Source: Tilletia caries
Taxonomy: Eukaryota; Basidiomycota; Exobasidiomycetes; Tilletiales; Tilletiaceae
DNA length: 64,000 bases
NCBI GenBank assembly: GCA_032718865.1
Contig: JALUTQ010000004.1
Coordinates: 682,001 to 746,000, forward strand
Direction of reading: 5' to 3'
The translations under genes were made by a program, and so were the position numbers. Under the pieces are notes generated by a model. The model searched no databases, was not told where the DNA came from, and saw only the letters and a program-made list of their open reading frames with translations. This document shows, in pieces, positions 43,826 to 56,532 of this stretch (the first letter of the stretch is position 1; each line of letters begins with the position of its first letter).

Positions 43826-46676
43826 CTGTCCCCTATCACCGAGTGGAACACTTTGCACCAGTTTTGCACCACTGACCCTCTGATAACCGTCACGATAACA
43901 CAACACAACCACATTCAGACACTTAGAAAGAATTATGCACCTCCCATAGATGCGCCCGCTCCCGCTTTCCGTTTGTCAATTGGTCTCCTGGTCGAGCAGG
44001 AGGGTGGCCTTGAGTGGTGTCAAAAAAGTTGTACAAATGAGATAAATGGCGTATCACCTCAGGAAAAGTGGGGGCGCTGTGGTCCCGCGGCTGAGGCTGC
44101 CCACCCGCTGCTGACCCGCTGTGGATCTGCTTCAGCGTCTCAGCAGCGTCTGTACCCGCTGCTCAGACGCCGCCGTCCCGATGTAACTTTTAGACTTGAA
44201 ACTCGTCAATCCCAAAAACGCTCCGAAAGCTACAGCGTCTGCGCAGCTTGGGCCATCCCGCTCCCGATCCGCTGCCATCAGGATGTTCACCCGCGGCAGT
44301 CATCTCAAGTCCTTCCTGTCGACTCTTCCACCCAAGATCTCGGCTCGCTACGCGCGCTGAAGACGCTGCTCAGCCATGGTAAGTCTCTTACGTCTGCTTT
44401 CTGCGCTTTGCTTCGGGCACTGAACTTGTCGTTTTCTTCTCCCTCAGCCCCGCTGGAGAGACCGTGGCCCAGCCTCACTCAGTCCATGCTCATCCTGGTG
44501 AGGACGACGACCACAACCTCAACGACGACGAGGATGAGCTCGACAGCGACGATGGCCGCCGCCGCCGTCAACGCCCTCGCCCTCGACCTCCGTCTCTAGC
44601 CAGTCATCGGAATCGGGCCCTTCACCCTCGGCATCCCCCCTCCGGCACACAATCGACTACCTCCGCTCCAACCCAGCCCACTTCCCAGCGTACACCTCGT
44701 CCTCCCCTCCCCCTCTTCATCCTCGAACTCGATCCTACTCTCCATCTTGCCCCATCGTCATCTCGTCTATAGCCCGCTCTCTCAGGCCTCAGCGCCTTCA
44801 GCTTAGTACGTTCAACCTCGCCCCCCATCCGAGCGCACAGGACCTCGCTTATCGCCCTGTGCGTATTGCTTATACCCGCTCCCTCGTCTTCGACAGCACG
44901 CCCTTGCTCGACAGCCCGGCGAGCCAGCATCGGGTTCACTCACGACACCCTGCAGCGGGTCAGGGTCAACAGGGTCAGGGGCAACAACAACAACAGCAAC
45001 AGGAGGCAACCACCCTCCTTACGCGCACTGGCATCCATCAGACCTTTGGTCCCACCTACCCACCCCGCCGCATCCCCAGGCAAGACTGATTCATCGTCTC
45101 CTACCCCGGCCTCGCCTTCACCTTCCCCGTATCCTTATCTGCCGAGTCCGCGACTACCGCCCCACGTCCCCACCAGACTCTGACTCCCTCAACAAGCAGT
45201 AAGCACACCCCCGCATCCGCATATTACATCTTTGCTGGGCATGATCTCTTACAACCTGCGCATGTCCTCTTGCCGCCTGCTTCGTCGCATATGCTCCCCA
45301 ATTTACAATTACGCGGCTGCTACTGGGACGCCGCCGCCTGGCCGGCTTCGAGGTTGGCTACTGCCTCTGGTCTGCGGACCGGGTCGAGCGCAGCAGGTGA
45401 GCCAGCTAGTGTCCCGCCTGCTTGTCTCAAACTCTCAAGGCTGTCATCCGGGTACGTTCTCTCCGTCCCCTTCCCTCCGCACTGGTAGAGGGCAAAAAAA
45501 ACTGAGACTTCTGCATTTCCCACAGCCGGGCCATTCGCTCACCCTCCACCTCTTCGCACACCGACCCTCCCAACCCCCTCTCCCTCCCTTCCACACGGCC
45601 CTCCTCCCACCCACCCCTCTCCTCAAGTCTCAACACCATCCTCTCCCACTCTCCCTCCTCTCCGGCAGAGGGAACATCACCCTCCCCCTCATCTACAAGC
45701 ACAAACACGCCCATCACACTCACCCTCGGCACCACGACCACCCAGGACGTCATATATATAATTTACTAACCAGTGGACAGTGGTCGAGAACATAATGCCA
45801 GCTGAATTGTAGCTGCACTTCGGCCGGATGACAGCGGATGAACAGCGGGTAGCTGCCTGATATGATCTAATTGAATTACTGGTTGTCAGTGGGTGTACAG
45901 CGGGTGAATGGCAGGTGAACGGCGGATGGACAGCTGAACGTGTGTCCACAGCGGGTAGACGCTCGGCTGCTGGAGACTGTATCTGACAGCGCCCGCTGTA
46001 GACCTGCTGTTGAGACGCTGCTTAGCAGCGGTATGGGCAGTGAGTCTGCAGCGGGTCTACAGCGGGTCTACAGCCGGTGGGCAGCTTCACACAGCGCCCC
46101 CAGCTTTCCTGAGCGTATCACCCAGTGGAACACTTTCGATTTTCAAAATGCCAGACCGTATTGTGTCCACTGGTTTTCAGAACGACCTGGCGAGCCAGCG
46201 AGTCAGGCTATGGAGGGAAATACTGGTGGATTTTTCAGCATCGTGTGAAATACCCGTTCAGCGCGGAAAGCAAATGCCGACAGTGGACTTGGCGGTTGCC
46301 CTTCCTGCCTAACACTGCAACAGCCATAGCACCCCAACCATCCAACCTTTTCCAGATCTCTAACTTGGAGTGTGCTCCATGTGTATATCGCTACTACTCC
46401 TGTCGAAGTTGCAGCGCTAGTTTATCATGTCAGTTCTCTGCGAGTGGTGTTCAAAGTGTCTGTACAAATTTCTCCTAATAGAATTCTGGCCCTTTTTCAC
46501 CTTCGGAACACCATAACTCCCCGTAGACACCTCGCAGCGACTTCAAACTTGGAGAGGTTACTCTCTAGTACACAGTGCACAGCCTGTAAAATTTTCAGCT
46601 CTGTAGCATTGTTTTGTGGTGTGTTGTGGTGGTGTTCCACTGGGTGATAAGTGTTCCACTCGGTGATAGGGGACAG
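43826..46676. mobile_element. TIR DNA element carrying host gene fragments (2.85 kb)
   Basis: Starts ctgtcccctatcaccgag at 43,826 and ends with its inverse (ctcggtgataggggacag) at 46,676; the inverted match extends at least 27 bp through tggaacactt. TA flanks both ends, consistent with TA target duplication as in Tc1/mariner-like elements, though TA is self-complementary and weak evidence. Subterminal acccgctg motifs on the left (44,095-44,170) face cagcgggt motifs on the right (45,845-46,080). No transposase frame was recognised. The middle carries coding-like sequence resembling a UPF0183 gene. Confidence 0.7.
44448..45760 (+). pseudogene. Captured UPF0183 (PHAF1)-like gene fragments
   Basis: After an intron-like stretch (gtaagtct...ctccctcag, 44,378-44,447) come separated coding-like pieces: HTIDYLRSNPAHFPAYTSSS (about 44,646), LLTRTGIHQTFGPTYPP (about 45,018) and TPITLTLGTTTTQDV (about 45,700), joined by more intron-like sequence and broken frames. 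A line of family knowledge: UPF0183 proteins share a repeated domain with an N-terminal strand-helix, an FGPTYP-like motif and a strand followed by TxQDVL. The last piece stops exactly at QDV, where AT-rich element sequence begins. The identity is a motif-level judgement and could be wrong; that it is host coding sequence inside a TIR element is better supported. Confidence 0.45.
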
Positions 46677-47268
46677 TACTTTCGGGTCGTGAAGGCGTTT
46701 TCCCTTGAAGCGTAAAACCGAATTTTGTGCAATTCCCAAGCATTGTGCAACCGGCTGCAATGAGTTCCACTTCCAGGCTGTGTGTGTGCACGCGCTTGGC
46801 TCGATAGAGAAGTGTGGATACGCCAAAGAGAGAGGCGTGTGAGAAGTGAGAAGTGAGAAGCAGCGCACCTCGACTGCTCGACTACTGGCGACTTGAGAAT
46901 CTTCTCTCTCTCTCTCGCTCTCCCCTTCGCTCTCCTCTTCCTCCCTTTCTTCTCTGCTCTCTCTGGCTGACGCGCTGACTGGCGACTGCCCCGTGTTATC
47001 TCATCTCATTTCTCCGCCTTCTCGTCTTATCCTGGTGAGTCTGAGCGAGACCAAAACAGAGATCACCAACTCAGCTCACTCGCTCTCACTCGCTCTCACC
47101 CCCACTGCCACTCGCTGCTGCTACCACTGCTGGTGCTGGTGCTGAGTGTGCAGCCCTCTTCCCCCTCTAATTATCACTCCCCCTTAACTCTTTATTCCAA
47201 TCACCCTCAACTCACTCATCATCAACTCACTCCCGCACTCAGGCTCCCCCCCGCGCGCATCACCAACA
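46677..47268 (+). promoter_or_regulatory. Pumilio gene upstream region, CT-rich
   Basis: Long CT-rich tracts (about 46,895-46,960) and repeated ctcactcgctctcac phrases (47,080-47,100) precede the ATG at 47,269. Pyrimidine-rich leaders are common upstream of fungal genes. No upstream exon was needed for the model. Confidence 0.5.
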
Positions 47269-50200
47269 ATGAGCACCCATCTGCCGTCGTCGCTCCACCA
47301 GCACACAGAGCGCAGAGCATCCTCATCAGCAACGGCATCCGTCTCCGCCTCGAACCCCCCGCCCCGCTCAGACTCATACTCAGCAGCCTCCTCATCACAC
47401 CTCGCACCAGCACACCCCCTCAACACCCGTCCACAGCCACACCGCAGCTACAGCGGAATATCAACAACCGCATCTCCCTCTCCCTCCCCCTCCATGCCAA
47501 CGACAGCAGCCACCCTCGGCCGTCGCACAGCACAAGACCTCCTCACACTCCGAAACCACTTCCCGCAGGACTCCTCCATCACAGACAGCTCCCGATACGC
47601 AACCAGAACAGGACAGCACCGCAGTCTCTCCGGCGGCATCCCCTCCCCAGCCTCATCCGCCCACCCACAGGACACCACACCCACCACACACCACTTCGCC
47701 CACTACACCACCGCAAGCCCAGTCGCTACCCCCGCCCCAGACGCACACACCGAAGATCCCATGAACACATCCGCCTCGGCTGTCTTGGCCCGTCAGCAGC
47801 AGCACCAGCAGCAGCACCAGCAACAGCACCAGCAACAGCAGCGTCGCGCCATGACAGCCAGTCCAGGCGCAGCCTATGCCCTCGAATCACAGCCGGCCGC
47901 GACAGGAGCAGGAGGCGCATGGCAGTCCTCTTCTACCTTCCCATCAGGAACACCCGAAGGCGCCGCTCCGACCCCGCGTCGGAGCGATACCATGGGCGCA
48001 CCACCACCTACATCATCGTCATCCACAACAGCCACGAACGACGTCTCCACCACGGCCACCCGCAATCACCACGGTCGATCCTCCGCAGGTGCGACCGTAC
48101 AACGCGCAGCCACTATGGACGTCGCAGCCGAAAATGCAGCCTACCACCACCACCACCACCACCACCAGCAGGCGAACGCGTACCACGCCGGGAAAAGGGC
48201 TGCAGGAGGTGTCGCCTATCAGAACAGACACTACCCCGGCACACAGCAGGACGAGCTCTCGGCGCCCTTCCGCAGTATGACCCTGGCCGGGATGGAACAC
48301 CACCAGCACCATCATCACCAGGCTCACCAGGGCCACGGAGGGGGGTTCTACAGCCCACCCGCCGGTGCCACCTACGCGCTCACCATGTCACCGCCCATGA
48401 ACCCCATCTCCAACATCGGCAATGGGAATGGCAATGGCAATGGATCTCATCATCGACATGCGCATGGGCATGGAGGACACGCGGCCCACCCTTCTATCTC
48501 GTACGGATATCATCCCGCCGAACCATTCACGCTGGGCTCACCCCATCTGCTCGCCAGTCAGAGTCCCGAACCCTTTTTGCCGTATGGAGGTGCGGGTGCG
48601 GGTGTGGGTGCGGGGGGTGGGGGAGCGTTGGATGGACATCCGTATGAGAGGCATGGGAGGATGTTGTATAGTCCTGTGGCTGGCATGTCCGGTCTGCCGC
48701 CCTCGGTCATGCACCAGCACCAGGGCTTCCACCATGGCCACGGCTCCGCACCGCAGACGCCCCAGTTCGGCACGGTGCCCATGCAGGGCGGCCATCGGAA
48801 TGGGTCCAATGCGGGCACGAATGCGACGACGAGCCCCTCGGTTGGGGTCGGGTATATGCCTGCGTCTCAGATGAGTCCCGTGATGGTGCCTACCCATCCG
48901 CCGTACCCGATGATGATGTCGCCTGGCTCGCCTATGATGGGTATGCCTACGATGGACAAGAAGGTGAGTTGCTCTCTTCCCTTTCTTCCCTTTCTTCCCT
49001 TTCTTTCCCTTCCTTTGTTGCACACCCCTCTCCCTTTGTTGGGGGCCCTCCCTTTGTTTGGAATTTCTTTGGACACTGACTGGGTGGGACCTTTTTTTTC
49101 TTTTGTTTGTTTGTGTAGGGTGCGATCATGTACGCGACAACGCCGTTATCCCCGCAACTCGGCGGTAATCTGGGCCTCAGTCGACAGGCCCAGGCTGAAT
49201 ATAACTCGGGAGGTCGCTTCAGTCCGCCGGGCCAGAACCACAGCAACGGACATGGTCGCGCGCGCTATGGAGCCGGGGGCGCGGGCGGACATGGTTCAGG
49301 CGGAGGTGGGGCGTCTGCTTATGGACCGGGTGGCCGTGAGGGCCCTAGTCGGTCCGGGTCCGGTTCGAATCAGTGGGGGCCCGGTAATGGTAATGGTAAT
49401 GGCGCTGGAGGAGGAGCAGGAGGTGCGGGAGGAGCAGGAGGACGCGCACATGGACATCGACGCGGGATGAGCAGCAGTTCGAGCTCGGGCGGGTTCAATC
49501 TGAACCCGTTCGGCGCGGCTGGGGCTGCGCTTGGTGCTGGTGGTAATAATGGTGGTGGTTATGGTGGAAGCGGCGGAGGAGGCGCGACGGGCGGCGGAGG
49601 GTGGGGGATGATGGGCTCCTCTGCCAATGCTATGTCGCCCTTGCGCGGTCAGGCTTCGCTTTTGCATAATGACGCGATGGGGATGGGCATGGGTATGGGG
49701 ATGGGCATGGGTGTTATGGGGTATGCAGCATTGGGCGGGCCTGCTGTCGGAGTCGGTGCGGGAGCTGGCTATCCGATGGGGTACGCTCATGGACCGGTCT
49801 CGGTCACGCAGGCTGCTGTGTCTGGCGCGGGAGTCGGCGTCGGAGGTGCCCGTGGAGGAGGAGTGGGAGGGGGACCCCAGCCGGCTCGAAGTGCGATGCT
49901 GGAAGAGTTCCGGTCGCGACATGCCAAGCATCGCCGGTACGAGCTCGAGGACATCAAGGGCCACATTGTCGAGTTCAGCGGGGACCAGCACGGCAGTCGG
50001 TTCATCCAGGAGAAACTGGACTCGGCGTCGGCGGAGGAGGTCGCCTGGCTGTTCGAGGAGCTCATCCCGCACGCCGTCGAACTGATGACGGACGTGTTTG
50101 GGAACTACGTGATCCAGAAGGTGCTCCAGTACGGCACGCCTGAGCAGCGGAAACTCGTACTGCACACGATGCAGGGCCAGATCGTGAACCTGTCCCTGGG

Positions 50201-51290
50201 CACGTACGGCTGTCGGGTCGTCCAGAAGGCGCTGGAGGTGCTCGAGTTGGAGGACCAGATCATCGTGGCGGAGGAGTTGCGGGGCTTCGTACTTGCGTGC
50301 GTGAAAGATCAGAATGCGAATCATGTGATTCAGAAGGTGATCGAGACCACCGCGGCTGCGGTTGCGAATGGCGCTGGTGGGGACCCGGAGTGTGTGGATT
50401 TCATCCCGCTGTCGTTCCGAGGACAGGTGCTCCCACTGGCGGCGCACTGCTACTCGTGCCGCGTCCTCCAACGGATCTTCGAACACGGCACCGAATCTCA
50501 AAAACGGCCGTTACTCGACGAGCTCCTGTCCGCCTCCCAGCGACTGATGCAGGACCAGTACGGGAACTACGTCGTCCAGTGGGTCCTCCAGCAGGGCTCG
50601 CCCAGCGACAGACTGGACGTGATCCGGAAGACGAAGGGGAATATCCTGCATTTGAGTCGGCATAAGTTTGCGTCGAATGTGGTGGAGGAGATCATTCGGG
50701 CGAGTGAGGGGTTAGATCGGGTGGAGTTGATTGAGGAGATTTTGACGCCGGTTAGTGCTAGTGTTGCTGCTGCTGAGGGGGCGTTGCTCCCTCCTCCTCC
50801 TCCTCCCCCTCCTCCCTCCAACGAGAACGAGAACGACGGCGAGAACCCGAACTCGAACAACATCGAGGACGCATCGGCCACGACGCTCCTTCCAACGCCC
50901 GTCGTGCTGATGATGAAGGACCAATACGCGAACTACGTGCTACAGCGGTTCCTCGAGGTGGCCGAGGGCGAGCAGTTCGTTAGACTGGCCACGATGATCC
51001 AGCCGCAGTTGGCGAATATGCGGCGGTACTCGTCTGGCATGTCGAAGCATCTTAGTGCGAGTGAGTGTTTCAACCCCCCCTCCCTTTCCCTCCCCCTTTT
51101 TTTTCTGTTTCTGTTTCTGGTGCTGAATCAGCTTCGTGTGTCTTTAGTCGAGCGTATCCTTGCTGAGCGCGGGGTGAGCGTCGGCGTGACGCCGATGTCT
51201 CCTGCTGCTGGGAATGGGGCGGCTGTTACGGCACCGACACCGACACCGGCACCGGCTGCTTCTGCTGTCGTGAGCTTGGCGGCGGCTTGA
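47269..51290 (+). CDS. Pumilio (PUF) RNA-binding protein, Puf3/PUM type
   Basis: Exons 47,269-48,963, 49,119-51,060, 51,148-51,290; 1,259 residues. About 820 residues of low-complexity leader (Ser/Thr/Pro, poly-Gln/His such as [11 protein letters not shown], Gly/Met repeats) precede eight PUF repeats (~826-1225). Base-contacting triplets read by eye, repeats 1-8: SR-Q (SRFIQ), NY-Q (NYVIQ), CR-Q (CRVVQ), NH-Q (NHVIQ), CR-Q (CRVLQ), NY-Q (NYVVQ), SN-E (SNVVE), NY-Q (NYVLQ). That equals the human PUM1/yeast Puf3 code, predicting UGUAUAUA-type sites in mRNA 3' UTRs. A Pro/Asn-rich insertion ([11 protein letters not shown]...) separates repeats 7 and 8. A short Ala/Thr/Pro tail follows. The third exon boundary gives [13 protein letters not shown], the usual C-terminal helix. 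Confidence 0.93.
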
Positions 51291-52599
51291 AGCTGAAGGC
51301 CCCAACCCTTTCAGAATGAGCTGGGTTGGTCAAGGGACTCACTCTCAAGCCTCAAGCATCAAAAGCATGGAGTCTCCGGGGCCAGGTTCGCCTTCCGTCC
51401 CTTACGAACAAGAATTGGCTTTTTCAAACCCTCAGCCCGCCAACTTTCTCAACTACCAATCAACCAGCCAAAACCCAACCTCAATACTTTCCGCTACATA
51501 GACAACAAAAACAGAAACTCTTTGCCCCTCTCAAAACGACACTCGACTCTTCACACCTAACTCGGCAGGAGTGCAGGACATCCCTTAATTTCTTCTCGCC
51601 TCCCTTTCGTCCTTATCCGAAACCCATCTTCGACTCTACGAAGGCTCCCCCTCTCCCGACCGACCGTGCGTCCGTCCGACCTGTCTCCACCGGGGAAGGC
51701 ACGCACATACCGGTTGATGGGGAGAGGGGGTTTCCCTTCCTTTTATTCGTCTTCTCCTCCGTCGTGGAGCCAGGAAAGATTGCGCAAAGCTGCGACCCCC
51801 CTCCAAGATTCTCGTTTCCCTTCCATCTTGCCACTTCATCCGGGGACTCTACATACAACGCCCCATCAAAAAATTCTCTCTTCTCTCTACTCTCTCTCCC
51901 TCTCTCCTCGAGATACCTACCATCTCTCTTTCCCTGCCTATTTTTTCTCCCCTGCTTTCTCCCGTCTCGATTTCGCTCCCAAGTTCCCATACACACACAC
52001 CCTCATTCCCCCCCCATCCTCTCCCACGAAAGTCGCAGAGCTCTTTACCCCCAAACCTCCCACCCTCAACTTAGACAAAACAAAACCACTTAGATAGACT
52101 CTTTTACTTACTCTCACTCTCACTGATTTGCTCTCGTGCTCCCATTCAAAAAAAGACCTTTCGACTTCTTGCTTGCGTTCCCCTCTCTTCCGCTCCTTTA
52201 TCCCTCTTCCTTTAGATACTCGCCTGATGCCGAATACAAGGCGATATACCCTCCTCCTCATCACTCTCGACTGCAAGGAACGCTTGACATGTCCTGACTT
52301 CACGCCACCTGCCCGCTAAGTAGATGTTGCTGGTCACGTTCACCAGTGCCACTCGTTGTGCTGTTGCCGTGAATGAAAAAAAAAATGAAATTGACAGAGA
52401 GCGAGGGAGACAGGGAGAGAGAGAGAGTGCTTCCAAACCGAGACGTCCAATGGATGGATGGACCTGTGACAATCGCCGAGGGAGGTTCTTGGGGACGTTG
52501 AAAGCCGGACGTCCCGCGCTATGTGCAAACAGGGCGATTTAGGTCAGAAGGCCGAGCCCTTAAAAGTAGTTGACCGGAATGGGGGCGGGGTTCGTCGGT
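51291..52599. other. Pyrimidine-rich gap, no gene
   Basis: About 1.3 kb between the Pumilio stop and the SDH2 stop, both convergent. It is strikingly CT-rich on the + strand from 51,590 to 52,200, with an agagagag tract at 52,396-52,430. Probably long 3' UTRs. No gene recognised. Confidence 0.45.
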
Positions 52600-53475
52600 C
52601 TAGGCGACGACTGGCCTGTCAGCCGCCTTTGCCGGGGCGCCGAAGGACATGTCCTTCTTAATCTGTGCAATCGCCTTGGCAGGGTTGAGACCCTTAGGGC
52701 AGGTCCGGGTACAGTTGAAAATGGTGTGGCATCGGTACAGGGAGAACGTGTTCTCGAGCTTGGCGCGACGTTCGTCCCCGCGCTGATCACGCGAGTCGGC
52801 CATCCATCGGTATGCCTGCATGAGCACGGCGGGTCCGAGGTATTGGTCCGAGTTCCACCAGTAACTGGGGCAGGAGGTCGAGCAGCATGCGCAGAGGATG
52901 CACTCGTACAGGCCGTCGAGCTTGCGGCGCTCCTCGGGCGACTGGAGGTGCTCGGTCTCCTTGGGTGCGCTGTCGGACTGGAGGTAGGGCTCGATGGAGC
53001 GGTACTGCTTGTAGAACTGGGTCAGGTCCGGCACGAGGTCCTTGACGACGTAGGTGTGGGGCAAGGGGTAGATCTTGCTGTCGCCCGCCTTCTCGATCCG
53101 GCACAGACAGGCGAGGGTGTTGACGCCGTCGATGTTCATGGCGCACGAGCCGCAGATGCCCTCCCGGCACGAACGACGGAAGGTAAGCGTTGGGTCGACC
53201 TCGTTCTTGATCTTGATGAGGGCATCGAGCACCATCGGCCCGCACTGGTTCAGGTCGATCTCGTACGTCTGCAGGTGGGGCTTTTCTGCGGGTGTGTCTG
53301 GGTTCCACCGGTAGATCTTGAAGGCCTTGGTCTGTGGTGTCTTCGACGCCGGCGGGTTGTCCGCGGCCTCTGTGGCGAGTCTGGCGGGGGAGGACGTGGA
53401 GAATGCGCGGGGTGCCATGGCGGTGGCAGGTGCCCGTGCTGCCCGGGATGCTGTGCGGAGCATGGAGAGTGACAT
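52600..53475 (-). CDS. SDH2: Succinate dehydrogenase iron-sulfur subunit
   Basis: A single coding exon, 291 residues; start at 53,475 because an intron acceptor (gccgccacag) abuts the ATG and a gtgagt donor lies at 53,557, giving a 5' UTR intron. N-terminal ~45 residues are a basic, Arg/Ala/Ser-rich mitochondrial presequence. [2Fe-2S] ligands: C103, C108, C111, C123 ([16 protein letters not shown]). [4Fe-4S] and [3Fe-4S] ligands lie in [16 protein letters not shown] (from C192) and [18 protein letters not shown] (C249-C259). The protein passes electrons from SdhA to ubiquinone in complex II at the inner mitochondrial membrane. The carboxamide-fungicide hotspot residues, Pro203 and His250, are the ordinary sensitive-type residues. 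Confidence 0.97.
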   Translation of the reverse strand: MSLSMLRTASRAARAPATAMAPRAFSTSSPARLATEAADNPPASKTPQTKAFKIYRWNPDTPAEKPHLQTYEIDLNQCGPMVLDALIKIKNEVDPTLTFRRSCREGICGSCAMNIDGVNTLACLCRIEKAGDSKIYPLPHTYVVKDLVPDLTQFYKQYRSIEPYLQSDSAPKETEHLQSPEERRKLDGLYECILCACCSTSCPSYWWNSDQYLGPAVLMQAYRWMADSRDQRGDERRAKLENTFSLYRCHTIFNCTRTCPKGLNPAKAIAQIKKDMSFGAPAKAADRPVVA

Positions 53476-53925
53476 CTGTGGCGGCGAACGGGGAAAGGCG
53501 AGGTCAGTCAGTACTCCCTCCGCCACGCGACCCAGCGAGCGAGCGAGCGACACTCACCTTGTGTATGTATGCGAGTGATGGGGTGGAGCGCGTTGATGGT
53601 GAGCAGCAGCTGGAAGTCAGCGTGGGTGGGGAGCGGGGGAGCCTTGCTGACAGAAGCACTCACTCCGCCGTCAGGAGCGGAATAAACGGTCGTAACTCAT
53701 CGGCATCACGTGACTCGCCACCGTCAGCCAATCAGGGCACACGCTTTGCTACGAGCAACGCTCTCACTCAACTCGACTCGCCGACTCCAACGCAACTTGC
53801 AACTTCGAACTTGGAACTTGGAACGCTTCCACAAGGCATGGGATAACAAATGCGAATGCTTATTATTATTGTTTGCAACGAGCAAGGCAGTACTAGTGTA
53901 GAGTATAGAGGCAGGGGGGAAAGTA
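53476..53925. promoter_or_regulatory. SDH2 promoter and 5' UTR intron
   Basis: Contains the 5' UTR intron 53,476-53,557 of SDH2 and upstream sequence to the tetraspanin stop at 53,926. A gcgagcgagcgagcgac microsatellite lies inside the intron. Confidence 0.55.
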
Positions 53926-56532
53926 TTACGCCAGCTCGCCCAGTTTTCGATCGCTCAACGAAGCCGCCGCGTTCGCAGGCACGGCCATCGTGAATCCCAA
54001 CCCGCGAATCGTCCCATCCGGCCCGCCACTGACATGGCCCCGATGGCCCCATTCCGATATCACTTCGCCTGTCGGACCCATCTCCACTCCTTGCTGCTCA
54101 TGGAGCTCTCCACCGGGAGGATGTCCGCCGCGGTACGAGATGATCCGGATACCGCCCGAGCCTACTTCGGCCATGTTCGGCACTGGTCCTTCTTGTCTGA
54201 GTCCCTCTGGGTGCATCACAGTCGGCATGGCTGATGGCTCCTGGGGCCGAGGGGGGAAACTGTACGTCTGCTCGTCGGACCAGAAATGGGATCAGTAACC
54301 AGCCCTTTTTCAATCACAGCATCAGTTTTGCATGAGGCATCAACGCATCAACTCACATGAATGGTGTCGACTCCACGAGGATCGTGAGGAACAGTTCCGT
54401 ACCCCAGGTCGGCCCCATACCCCATCTCAGCCTTCTCACCGTGCCCGTGCACACTGCTCACAGGAGTATCCTCATTCACATCCCATCCACGCTTCTCATC
54501 CATCATCATCATCCCTTTCTGCCCGTCGTCCTCCCCAGCCAGCTTGTCATCCTTGTCTGCCGCCTCGTTGCTACTCTCGATCAAGGCGCGCATAATGTTG
54601 ACCGCATTCCGCCGGACGTGGCCCATGTCCAGCCGGTACGCTCGTGGTGTAAGCCCTTTGCCGAATTGCTCGTTGACGTGGTTCGCGCATAGGAGACTCG
54701 ATAAGATCGCTGCGAGGTGGATGAAGACGAGGGTGAACACGATCTGGTAGATCTTTTGGAGAGAGGCTCGCTCATATCGGAACAGCTTGCCCTTGCAGCC
54801 AGGAAGCGTTGTCCGCGGGTAGCAGCTTCTCGAAAACGTCGCTTCGTCTAAATGGTATGACAGACCAGTGCATGAACGGAGAGGGTAAGTGAAAGAAGTC
54901 CTTGAGCGTCGCTTCTGAGCTCACTTACGCAAAGGAGAGTAGAACCCGCAACAGTGCAACTGCAGAAGAACAGAACGGACGGGAACTTGTCAGAAAACTC
55001 GGCCACACCCACTGTCCAAGGAGAGAAAGAAGTATAGCTCACATTATTCTGAAGCCGAAGCCGGTCCAAGTCGGTGTAATACCGACTCCAGGCCATGTTC
55101 AACTTCCGATCCAGACGCAGATTCGCCCGCTTGTAGCTCGAATAGCCGACGACCATCATGCTGATGAACGTCGGCCACAGCAGGAACGCGTACAACGCCA
55201 AGATCGGTCGGTTGTTCAGGATGGCTCCACACAGTCCCACGACGGACGTCAGAACGCAGAGGAAGGAGGCGAGCGTGATGACTGTAGTCCCAAACAACCA
55301 GTCACAGGTATAATGTTTAGCGACGACACAAACAGCTCATGGATGGGAATGAAGCGTGCTCACAAATCAGGATGTCCGTGTCGGCGACCACAGTGACTTC
55401 TGCATGGCCCCAGGAACGCGACCACGTTAAGAGGGAAGCTACGAGTCCAGCAGTGCCGTAGACAAAGATCTGTAGATCAGCAACAGAGGGAAGAGTCATT
55501 CAGCATGTTTCTCTGCCGCAAGCGAGGAATGAATCGTTTGAGAAGGAGAAGGGGCCAACGCACCACAATCGTGCTGATGAACAACACCCATTTGAAGATG
55601 TTCCACCGAGGTTGCCGTGGTGGTGGCTCTGGAAAGCCTTCGATCTGAGGCATAGAATGTTCCGTCGAAAGGGAAGTCATAGGAGGCATCGAATGTTGCG
55701 ACGGTAACGACCCCACGAACCGTTTCCGCCCACCCATATCGTCCTCCCACTCCCCCTCATCCTCACCATACTCGTCCACCTCGTTCGGATGGCGGGCATG
55801 CGGTGCGAACGAGGCGTTCAGATCGTAATCAGCCTCTTCGACCTCCTCCCTCCGTTTCGCCAGGAAGCGCAACCCACTCCGAGTGTCGTTTAAGGTCTGG
55901 TTCTGCTCCTCGCTTCGCCAGGCACGGGGTGCGCCTAGGAGTCCGTTGAGACTGAGGATGGAGAGACGGGATCGACTGTTCCGGATGCTGCCGGAACCGG
56001 GTGCACCGGCGTACCCCAGCGTGGGCATGATCTCGACCTCACCTCCGCCGCCGCCGCCGCCGCCCATCGACTTGTCCTTGTCTTTGAGACCCAGACTGAC
56101 GACGCTACTCCGTGCCCGACTGAGATGTTTCCCCTCCGGGAACTTCTGTGCCCATCGGAGACTCTCGCTGAGCTCAGATAAGGCAGAGGAAGCCGATGCT
56201 GCGCTCAATAGCGACGTCGGTCGATCGTTGACTCCGGACATGGGAGAGAGCGGTGCCGAGCCTGCATTACTTGCCGTCAGACCCTGATGATTCTGTAGAT
56301 GCTCGTGAGGGAAGTAACCCCCGTGGTGGACGGAAGGGTTGAGCAGTTCGGGTACGCCGCCGTAGTTCTCGATTACGCTGGGCGCGTCGGCAAAGGTGAC
56401 GACACTCTGTCGCGTGCCCATCGAACGATCCATCGCGGCCGGGCCTGAGCTCGAATGGAGGATTGGCCTCGGAAATTGCTGGGTGGCCTGGTGAGGCAGA
56501 CTTGAATGGGACGAAGGCTCTCGACCGTCCAT
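53926..56532 (-). CDS. Tetraspanin-like membrane protein with long N-terminus
   Basis: Six exons: 56,532-55,564, 55,469-55,364, 55,281-55,043, 54,959-54,929, 54,847-54,357, 54,267-53,926; 725 residues, frame kept. A ~310-residue Ser-rich cytosolic leader precedes TM1 (NIFKWVLFISTIVIFVYGTA), TM2 (ITLASFLCVLTSVVGLCGAI), TM3 (ILALYAFLLWPTFISMMVVG), the large loop, and TM4 (IVFTLVFIHLAAILSSLLCA). The loop has the hallmark CCG (LHCCGFYSP), with further cysteines in SRSCYPR and LPGCKG, and DLDRLRLQNN before CCG, as in fungal Tsp families. A glycine-rich, acidic C-terminal tail follows. Fungal tetraspanins organise membrane microdomains, and some are needed for infection structures. The 31-nt exon holding CCG is unusually short. 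Confidence 0.85.

Noticed and set aside
47133..48647. A 504-codon frame overlapping the Pumilio N-terminus
   Set aside because: Arg/Pro/His-rich shadow of the low-complexity Pumilio leader in another frame.
49296..50501. A 401-codon open frame antisense to the Pumilio gene
   Set aside because: It mirrors high-GC coding sequence with biased codons; it has no family motif and Pumilio on the other strand is certain.
52600..53475. Possible carboxamide (SDHI) resistance alleles in SDH2
   Set aside because: The hotspot residues Pro203 and His250 are the ordinary ones.
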